64,000 nt of DNA from Agriotes lineatus. Taxonomy: Eukaryota > Arthropoda > Insecta > Coleoptera > Elateridae. Positions 56,788-64,000 of this stretch are shown here, in pieces. The notes beneath the pieces are model-generated. The model made no database searches. It saw only the letters and a list, made by a program, of their open reading frames with translations, and was not told where the DNA came from. Made by a program: the position numbers and the translations under genes. Position 1 is the first letter of the stretch; each line of letters starts with the position of its first letter. The stretch covers positions 35,934 to 99,933 of the forward strand of contig CALNHX010005853.1 of assembly GCA_940337035.1 (NCBI GenBank), in the 5' to 3' direction.

Positions 56788-56950
56788 AGGAGGTCGTGGG
56801 TGCACAAGTACAACTTGGATAGAGACTGTGACGGTGAATTACCCAGATATTTTTTTAAATTATGCACGGATGAATGTACAGTTTTGTGATCATCTTTTAA
56901 ATAAAGTGCAAGACAAACTGGAGAGAACAGGGCTTGATTCTCACAGTAGG
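56788..56950 (+). pseudogene. PIF/Harbinger transposase, N-terminal fragment
   Basis: RRSWVHKYNLDRDCDGELP (from 56788) resembles the RRxWWV...R...GEF start of HARBI1-type transposases; in the next frame NYARMNVQFCDHLLNKVQDKL resembles the following NYFRMS...F..LL..V block. A donor-like GTGAGC follows at 56951, and an acceptor-like TTTTAG ends at 57358. The catalytic DDE part is absent. Frame change within the fragment. Confidence 0.45.
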
Positions 56951-56977
56951 GTGAGCTTTTTTATATTCATTTTATTA

Positions 56978-56989
<12 letters not shown>

Positions 56990-57035
<46 letters not shown>
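56990..57035. repeat. (TA)n microsatellite
   Basis: About 46 bases of TA dinucleotide, inside the presumed intron after the Harbinger fragment. Confidence 0.95.
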
Positions 57036-57037
<2 letters not shown>

Positions 57038-57358
57038 CAGTGGTTAATTCAGTTAATTCAAATATCGAAACTTTTTACTTTATTATAATTTTAAATTGAA
57101 TTATACTTCAAAATACATGAGTACTCTATTCTCGCCAAAATCTAGTTGTTTGTTATTTTTATTTTCTAATATTGAATTATTTTATGCAAGTCGCTTGCTG
57201 TCAAATATTATGCAAATACAGCGTTCAATGACACTTTTTAAATTAATATGACAGAATAAATTTCCTCACAAAGCTTTTATGATTCAATTAATGTTATGAT
57301 ATGTACGTCAATTCAATAATATTATAAATAACCTTTTTTTAACTGTCTTTTATTTTAG

Positions 57359-57730
57359 ATAACTTCAAAAAAAAATACCTGCTTTTACCCACCATCACTC
57401 CCTCTCGAACTCCAACCAAGCTGTCAATACTAGCACCTTCCTGTATCCAAATCCTTCCTAGTAAGTAGCCTTCCAGTTAAAGTAGTAACCTTAAAGTCTT
57501 CCTCCCTATGTCCTAGTCTCTCCATACACGACGCCCACAACCAGCATGTATGCAACTTCCACCAGCTCTACCTTCTGCCACAAACAAGCTATCTCTCGTC
57601 CTACGGTCCTCAGCACTCAATCCCAGCCTCCAACATTCACCTCTTCTACCACAAGCCAGCTGCTCCCCATCAAAACAGTGCCAAATCCTTCAGGTGTAGT
57701 ACTCGAAAACTCCAAATGTCATTAATAATC
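57359..57730 (+). other. Pyrimidine-rich stretch, possible Ser/Thr-rich exon
   Basis: After an acceptor-like TTTTATTTTAG the sequence becomes strikingly C- and T-rich, and one frame from about 57550 reads Thr/Ser-rich (TFCHKQAISRPTVLSTQ). No domain recognised; stops interrupt the earlier half. Confidence 0.2.
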
Positions 57731-58826
57731 CAAATTATGTAAATATTAATGAATTGTAATCCATCTCCAATTAAACTATGTCCAAATCCTTCTTCTTACT
57801 TCTATGTCTTGTTAGTTAGCTACAGTTTACCATCTCTTCACTTTTAAATCATATTATTTTTATTCTTCATATAATTCACTTTATATACCGTGCATATTAT
57901 TATTAAACCCTTTTAAATTGATTATAATAAATTAAATTAACTTAAGGGCACATTTATAGTTTTATTTTCACCAAATATTAAATTTTACATCTGTTTTTTT
58001 TTTTTGTTATACTAATAATCATCCCAATTTTTATCCTTATCCTAGACTACCATTATTCCTGCCTGCTTCATTTTATAAATAAATTTGAATGTTGCTCACT
58101 TTATAAATTGTTACAAATAGAATTTTATTCTGTCATATGCAACATCCAACTTTGTATTTATTGTTAATTTTTGATACCATCATCAAGTAGTACTCATTGT
58201 GAAATAACTTTCTTTAAAATGTTCTTTGAATCTTTGAGTTTTAATTATTATCCAATTAAATAAGCAATTATTCATAAAATTTTCCACATCTTTTCATTTT
58301 TGATTCATGTAAATAAATAACTGTATTTAATGTAATACATGACCTCTATATACCATAGCAATATATATACATATAGTATGTCCCCGCGAATTACCAAACG
58401 CGATACTTCAAAGCTAATTTATTGGCGGATACGATAGGAGTGTATTGTCGAATTTGAGTTTTATTCACTTAACCTGAAATATATGTGACCCCAAGTTGAT
58501 GCTAAAAAGCTTATATAAAAAAATTAATAATACGTGATCCAAACATCAATAGCAATTCAAAGCAATTATATTTTTTTAATAGAAATGTTATAACAAATAT
58601 TTCCAACTAACATTATTGTATATATTTTCAAAATAAGGGTACTTTATTCTTGAGCCATTTTCATATTTTCGAAACTCCCCCGTATACAGAAGGGGATATT
58701 TAAATTTTTACAAGTGCATTTTTAGATTGAAAACAAGCAGAGTTTTTTATAAAAAGTTTTTTTTTGAGAAGTCAAAAATAAACTGTTTCCCTCTTTGTAA
58801 CCCAATTCGGTGACTTACTGTATATA
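57731..58826. other. AT-rich region without gene
   Basis: Nothing recognised; ends at the TA duplication of the DD41D element (58825-58826). Confidence 0.4.
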
Positions 58827-59458
58827 CAGTGTGGTCCATTAAGTGTGCAACAAATCGGACACCTTTTTATTTGTTGTACAACCGAAATTTAAATACCGCC
58901 AGAAGTTAGTGCATGTTCGATAACAATATCAGATGCATTTAGAATGGCTCCAAGTCAAACAGCATACAGGGCAGGATAAAAAATATGAAATTCGTTCAAG
59001 AATAAAGTTACCTTATTTAAAAAAATATGGCAAAATTTTATTGAGGAAAGTTGTTTAGAATTAAAAGTTATGCTCAGATACAAAGTCAGGGCCTCCTATT
59101 AGAATTTTTATTCTTCTTTGGAAAATTTTGTATTAGCCCCGTATGATACATATTTTTAACATTCTGATTTTATATGTATTTAAAGTAGCCACAACCACAT
59201 CACTTTTAAATAAGTTTTAGCAACTTGAAGCATATTTGTAAAATTTACTTGAATTTATTCGTTTTTAGGTAACCGCCCACTTCATGTTGTTGCAACGATA
59301 TTTAACAGAACTTTAGAATTTCGCAAATATTGTTTTTAACAAGGCAAATGCTTTACTAATAATAATTTACATATGAAAAAACTTATGAAAATGTGTCATG
59401 TAGAACAGATATTAACAAAACATACCAAAACTATAGCGGATAGCTATGGAAAAAACAA
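58827..59458 (+). repeat. Left terminal inverted repeat of the DD41D element
   Basis: About 632 bp; matches the right repeat in reverse with scattered mismatches, the outermost 19 bases being nearly perfect. Confidence 0.8.
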
Positions 59459-59542
59459 ATTTAATAAGTGCCAAAAGAACAGTTTGGTTTTTTAAAACTT
59501 ATCTGTTAAGAGTTCTTGTTTATTGAATGTCTTTAATTACAA

Positions 59543-60529
59543 ATGCCTCCTCCAGTATTGTTAACGTTAGCCGAGAAGGCAGAATTAGTTATAATTTGTG
59601 GAGATAGTTATAAAAAAATTTGTGAAGCTGCAGATATTTTAAAAAAACGAAATCCAGAAACTGTATGCACAGAAGAAAACGAGCTATACGTATTTCAGGC
59701 AGTTATCGAAAACTCTAAAACATCCACACACCAGATTTATGAATACACCGGTGTAAAAAAACCTCTTTGAAGCGCATTCTTACGAAAAATAAATACCATG
59801 CCTACAAGTCAAAATTCATTTGTACCTTTAAAGAAAGAGACTATGATTTAAGGTATGATTATTCCATGAGGGTCCAGGGTGAAATAGAAGAACAACGAGA
59901 TTTTCATAGACATATTATGTTTGGAGATGAATCTACGTACTTTTACAACAAATGGCGTTGTATGGTCCCAAAATTGTAGATGGTGGTCAGATGAAAACCC
60001 AAATTTCGTTAGCGATAACAAAAATCGATACTATCAAAAGTCAAACGTTTGGTGTGGTATATTAAATGATAAATTAATAGGTTCGTTCGTTTTTCGAGAA
60101 AATTTGAAACGTAATAGTTACTTGAACTTTTTGGAAAATGAACTGGGACAGCTTTTGGATAACATGATATTACAAGAACGGCAAAATTTATGGTTTGTAC
60201 ATGATGGATGTTCTGCTCATTCCACCAGAGATGTTTCCCAATGGCTGGATAGGCAATTTGGTAATAAATGGTTAGGACGAAATACCGATCCACGATAGCC
60301 TCCTCGTTCCCCAGACCTTACACCGCTGGATTTTTTCTTATGGGGATATTTGAAACAAAAAGTGTACAAAGAGCGACCTTTTAATAATGTTGAAGAGCTT
60401 GAAACTTCCTTAAGATTACATTGCAGAAATATTCCTGTCAGGATGGTGCGATCTCCTTTAAGTGAGTTTTATGAGCGAACAATTAGATTAATCGAAAGGT
60501 ATGGTGGACATATAGAGACGCTTCGATAA
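59543..60529 (+). pseudogene. DD41D mariner-type transposase, inactive
   Basis: Starts MPPPVLLTLAEKAELVIICG (helix-turn-helix region). A deletion removes part of the DNA-binding linker; VIENSKTSTHQIYEYTGV follows. Near 59767 the frame changes (KRILTKNKYHAYKS). The first catalytic Asp is in MFGDEST (59936-59938). A frame change near 59950 leads to CRWWSDENPNFVSDN. The second Asp is in VHDGCSAH (60203-60205) and the third in SPDLTPLDFF (60329-60331), with 41 residues between, which defines the DD41D (rosa-like) group. A TAG at 60296-60298 replaces the Trp expected before PxRSPDL. The C-terminus ends naturally near 60529. All three catalytic residues survive, but two frameshifts and a stop inactivate it. 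Confidence 0.85.
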
Positions 60530-60690
60530 TTTTTGTTGTTATAACTGTTTTAATTTGTTTTTTACTTGTTCAGTTATCTATTATTGTATTTTTCTTCGTG
60601 TATTGTTGCTCTTTTGTTTTTTCCACAGCTATTCGCGATAGTTTTGGTATGGTTTGTTAATATCTGTTCTACATGAAACATTTTCATAAG

Positions 60691-61090
60691 AATTTGAAAT
60701 ACAATTCTATAGTTCATTCAAATTCAAGATAAAGCAAAATCTGCAACCCAAGTTACAAATATCAGCGGTCAGTTGATTACTAATATGATTTTATTAAAAT
60801 TTAGATCAGAGAGATATGGCTTTGTTGCCGTCTTGATGAGTGTCAAAATCAAATTCGAGGTTAGCAGGTTAGGTTTTGCGTCAGATTTGACACGAACTGA
60901 CGCAAAACCTAACCTGCTAACCTCGAATTTGATTTTGACACTCATCAAGACGGCAACAAAGCCATATCTCTCTGATCTAAATTTTAATAAAATCAAATTA
61001 GTAATCAACTGACCGCTGATATTTGTAACTTGGGTTGCAGATTTTGCTCTATCTTGAATTTGAATGAACTATAGTCTTTAATTGTGAGTG
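60691..61090. mobile_element. 400-bp palindromic element: two 178-bp arms, 12-nt centre
   Basis: Arms 60707-60884 and 60897-61074 pair almost perfectly, from CTATAGTTCATTC to GCGTCAG. It interrupts the right repeat of the DD41D element. The core AACCTCGAATTTGA and GACGCAAAACCTAACCT matches the inner ends of the element at 42955-45312, so it is a mobile family. It explains the near-identical open frames on both strands. Confidence 0.85.
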
Positions 61091-61454
61091 TTTTTATATG
61101 TAAATTATTATTAGTAAAGCATTTACCTTGTTAAAAATAATATTTGCGAAATTCTAAAGTTCTGTTAAATATCGTTGCAACAAACATGAAGTGGACAGTG
61201 ACCTAAAAAATATAAATCCAAGTAAATTTTACAAATACGCTTCAAGTTGCTAAAAGTTATTTAAAAGTGATGTGGTTGTGGCTACTTTATATACATATAC
61301 AATCAGAATAATCAAAATATGTATCATACGGGGCCAATACAAAATTTTCCAAAAAAATATAAAAATTTCTATAGGAGGCCCTGACTTTGTATTTGAGCAT
61401 AACTTTTGATTCTAAACAACCTTTCTCAATAAAATTTTTCCATATTTTTTGCCT

Positions 61455-62105
61455 TTACTACAAAGCATAGGTCTGCCCACCGGTAGCACTAAATGGCATA
61501 CCGATTCCTGTCAAGCGTGAAGCTAGATATCTCGGTATGATCCTTGATAAACGGTTAACGTGGAAACCACACCTCACAAGGACAAGAAAGGGACTAAATA
61601 TCAAACTGAAGAAGATGTACTGGTTATTAGGACGGAAGTCAAAATTAACTCTTAATAATAAAGTGCTTGTTTACAAATCAGTGCTAACTCCTGTGTGGAC
61701 GTACGGGATCCACGTTTGGGGCTGTGCTAAATCGTCAAATCTAGATATAATACAAAGGTTTCAGAATAAAACTCTTCGTGTATTAGCCAAAGCGGAGTGG
61801 TATATAAGTAATAAAACGCTACAGAAGGATCTTAGAATTCCGTGGGTGCGCGATGAAATCAAACGTTACACAATAAACTATGTAAATAGACTGCACCATC
61901 ATCCAAGTGTATTAGTGATCAATCTGCTAGACAATGTTAATGTAACTAGACGTCTAATCCGATCATCGATCATCTTATTACCTAACTAGATATTAGTTTA
62001 CGGCGGATCGCCACTGAGCGTATCACCTCCCTCATGTTATGTAGCATATACGATAAAATTTGGTCGTTAGCCCTAGGGTTAGTTGTAAATATTGCAACAA
62101 TTAAT
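61455..62105 (+). pseudogene. Jockey-like LINE fragment, 5'-truncated, inserted in the DD41D element
   Basis: CPPVALNGIPIPVKREARYLG then ILDKRLTWKPHL at about 61465-61565, then an open frame to 61989 with KLTLNNKVLVYKSVLTPVWTYG, LRVLAKAEWYISNKTL and RRLI. These are the thumb and C-terminal blocks of Jockey-clade reverse transcriptase. The catalytic part is missing, as usual for 5'-truncated copies. It sits in a T-run of the host element, and its 3' end (about 62105) also abuts T's. Confidence 0.8.
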
Positions 62106-62284
62106 AAGAAAACAACTTTTTTTTTTAAATAAGGTAACTTTATTCTTGAACGAATTTCATACTTTTTGTCCTGCATCTGATATGGATACCGAACATGCAC
62201 TAACTTCTGGACGCATTTAAATTTCTGTTGTACAACCAATAAAAAAATGTCCCATTAGTTGCACACTTAATGGACCACACTGTA

Positions 62285-62516
62285 TATATATAATCAATTC
62301 CCCATTTACCGTTAGGTGTAGGGTTAGTTTTTATTTATTTGTTGTACATAATAATACAACCATGTTTTACATGACAAAAAGGAGTTTATTATCTATTACT
62401 TCTGAAAGAAATTAGAATTTCTTTTAATGGAAAAAATGTAAAATACCGTTTACAGTATGGTATTTATTCAAAAATTATAAATAATAATATTGTATTATTA
62501 TTGTACAAATTCCATG
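62285..62516. other. AT-rich spacer
   Basis: No feature recognised. Confidence 0.3.
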
Positions 62517-63422
62517 GGCATCAATTTGGTGTACACCGGTTGTGGTACAGGAGATGAAGTTTGATACTGAACAGTGTCAGCAGGTATAGATTATGCAGAG
62601 GGTGGACGATAGTACTGTGATGACTGATGATAAGGTGTCATCATTCCTGTTCCATTACTGATGCAGTCTCTGATTGCACCTGAACCTGGCTGCATTTGCC
62701 CATGCTCTGCCAAAATCAACTCTTAATTTTTGACCGAAGCCGGTGTTTTTGCATAGGGGTAAACTCCTGCATATATGGAAGTACACTTTTGAAAAATAAC
62801 AGATCTGGGTTGTCGTCTTCACTGATTCTCCTCTCCAGTAGCTCTACCGTCCGTCTATCAATATCGAGTATTGCTCCGTCTCTACTTTGTATTGACCCTT
62901 CGGTTCCGGCGTTCAGTTTTCGTTTATTGATATTAGCTATTCTGGTATGAAAATTAACCTTCTTTCCAGCTTGCGAGTTTCCTTTGTCCTTGTTAAAGGG
63001 CCGGTTTTGCCTTTGAAGTGCCTAGATGATCCGTCGAAGCAACTAGTTTGTCTGCTATTGCAAAAACGAACATTATATTAGTGCGTGTCGTTCTGTGATA
63101 GTACTATTACTTCTGATACAGACGAACCCTGAAAATTGTCTGCATCAAAACCATCATTATCGGCCAGAGTTTGATCGGACAATTCTGAGGCTTGTGTCGA
63201 AGCTAGGCTGTCCTCCCTTGCATCGTCCAAAGGCATTCAAACATCTCTAAGGAACAAAATCTGATTGTAAAATGCCCATGTGCTTGTGGTTTTGGTGTAT
63301 CCACCACTTCCAGTTCTTGATTTATCCAACTCACGCAGCTGTGACATAAAGTAAGTACGGAGATTCTTAGCGGTAGGTAACGTCCAGTAGTAATGAGCAT
63401 ATACGTAATAAAGAAGAAGCAT
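62517..63422 (-). pseudogene. MADF-BESS domain gene, decayed and 5'-truncated
   Basis: On the minus strand from 63422: KNLRTYFMSQLRELDKSRTG then TWAFYNQILFLRD, the end of a MADF domain. A TGA near 63237 is followed in the same frame by an acidic linker (MPLDDAREDSLAS...). After a gap, DDNPDLLFFKSVLPYMQEFT (about 62830-62775) is a BESS motif, then an RSKIKS stop. In another frame the tail reads MTPYHQSSQYYRPPSA and SSPVPQPVYTKL. MADF-BESS proteins are DNA-binding factors in insects and also occur as second proteins of PIF/Harbinger transposons; which applies here is not clear. Stops and frame changes mean it is probably dead. The beginning is replaced by tRNA-like sequence at 63440-63475. Confidence 0.6.
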
Positions 63423-63439
63423 AACAGGAGTGCCAGCGC

Positions 63440-63475
63440 CATATTAAGCGAGTCCTCGGTTCGAATCCTAGCCAC
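63440..63475 (+). other. tRNA-like B-box fragment
   Basis: CGGTTCGAATCCTAGCCACC has the pol III B-box (GGTTCGAATCC) and looks like the 3' part of a tRNA-derived SINE. No A-box is seen 30-60 bases upstream. Confidence 0.4.
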
Positions 63476-63780
63476 CGTTCATCAATGAAATACAATTAAG
63501 AGCACATTGTTCTCATGACTCGTGTACAAGTAAGAGTAACACGGTGACACACAAACAGATACACACAGAATTCTCGCTTTAGTACACTTATTAATTTCTT
63601 TTTCATAATTCGTTAGTCGCAAGATGTCGAAAAGCTCGGTCTAGTATTATCTTCAATTTGGAATCCAATCAAACTATAATGTACGTTTTTCCCAACAGCA
63701 TAGTTGAATGAGAAATAACGGTTTTGGTGTATAATATTACAGAAGTTCATATTTTTCTTTAAACAATCTACTGTGGGTTT
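63476..63780. other. Region without recognisable gene
   Basis: Probably the body of the SINE fragment at its left part; nothing else recognised. Confidence 0.25.
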
Positions 63781-63858
63781 ATATTGCAGTGGTATTAGGC
63801 CCTACGGCTCTGCTCCGATTGCAGTACAATATTAAAATTAAATCAAAGCACGGAGTAA
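63781..63858 (+). repeat. Penelope 3' untranslated repeat, copy 2
   Basis: ATATTGCAGTGGTATTAG ... CCGATTGCAGTACAA ... AAATCAAAGCAC matches 36157-36239. No Penelope coding sequence stands left of it, so it is a solo end. Confidence 0.55.
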
Positions 63859-64000
63859 AGGTGTTTTATTTAGCTGCGAGACTATAAACTTAAATATCAG
63901 TCAGTAAATGCATTGAGAAACAGATGCTAGTATTAAAAGAAAGGATTTTAATAAAGAACGCAATGGACAAGGCTCGTTGTTCACAGGTTGAAATCGACAT

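Larger units (their letters stand above)
58827..62282 (+). mobile_element. DD41D mariner-like transposon with about 630-bp inverted ends, broken by two nested insertions
   Basis: Ends are CAGTGTGGTCCATTAAGTG at 58827 and its complement at 62282, flanked by TA (58825-58826, 62283-62284), the target duplication of Tc1/mariner elements. The left inverted repeat runs to about 59458. The right one is split: 60611-60690, 61091-61454 and 62106-62282, adding up to almost the same length. A palindromic element (60691-61090) and a Jockey fragment (61455-62105) sit in the right repeat. Without them the element is about 2.4 kb. The single gene between the repeats is a damaged transposase. Repeats this long are unusual for the superfamily. 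Confidence 0.85.
60611..62282 (-). repeat. Right terminal inverted repeat of the DD41D element (interrupted)
   Basis: Three pieces (60611-60690, 61091-61454, 62106-62282) join without overlap to match the left repeat. Confidence 0.75.

Noticed and set aside
60769..61012. Two 79-codon frames, nearly identical, on opposite strands
   Set aside because: They are the automatic result of the near-perfect palindrome at 60707-61074; a protein read from either arm has no independent support.

Overview
This 64 kb window is eukaryotic and almost certainly from an insect or close arthropod. It is AT-rich and gene-poor, with one split host gene whose first intron is about 10 kb, a sleepless/quiver-type Ly6 protein family known from insects, an intronless C2H2 zinc-finger gene, and a very dense, nested load of arthropod-type mobile elements (BEL/Pao, Gypsy, CR1-, R1/LOA-, RTE- and Jockey-type LINEs, Penelope-like elements, mariner, a DD41D mariner relative, PIF/Harbinger, tRNA- and 5S-derived SINEs, many fold-back elements). 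I cannot name the species. A 23-base N gap lies at 10734-10756.

Layout. 1-4.9 kb: a split protein of a mobile-element-associated arthropod family on the minus strand (runs off the left edge) and, divergently, an eight-finger C2H2 zinc-finger gene (2780-3622) with decayed extra fingers behind it; about 0.95 kb of shared upstream DNA carries a repeated 20-base motif. 4.9-12.6 kb: a decayed CR1-like LINE, a crowd of small fold-back elements around the assembly gap, then the tail of a Gypsy element. 12.8-19.9 kb: a decayed R1/LOA-type LINE (minus) abutting a 5'-truncated BEL/Pao pol gene (plus). 19.96-26.31 kb: a giant fold-back element with arms of about 1.44 kb, one arm split by a nearly complete RTE-type LINE with a clear 12-bp target duplication. 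27.5-39.1 kb: an RTE-like LINE, the 5' part of a Jockey-like LINE, a Penelope-like element with GIY-YIG endonuclease, a tRNA-derived SINE head with a hammerhead-like motif behind it, and a LINE RNase H tail.

40.4-50.8 kb: the best host gene in the window, a three-exon Ly6/sleepless-type secreted protein on the minus strand (exon 1 50729-50783, exon 2 40587-40799, exon 3 40368-40531; 143 residues, ten cysteines). Its large first intron holds a mariner relic, fold-back elements, an unclassified GC-richer insertion and a second Penelope fragment. 51-58 kb: a pair of inverted 5S-rRNA-derived SINEs, a cluster of a repeated GTATAAGT motif, a possible receptor-like pseudogene and a PIF/Harbinger fragment. 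58.8-62.3 kb: a DD41D mariner-like transposon with about 630-bp terminal inverted repeats and TA duplications, itself broken by a 400-bp palindromic element and a Jockey fragment. 62.5-63.4 kb: a decayed MADF-BESS gene.

Most coding material here is dead: frameshifts, stops and truncations are noted for each element. The Ly6 gene and the zinc-finger gene look intact; the left-edge gene is open as far as it can be seen.
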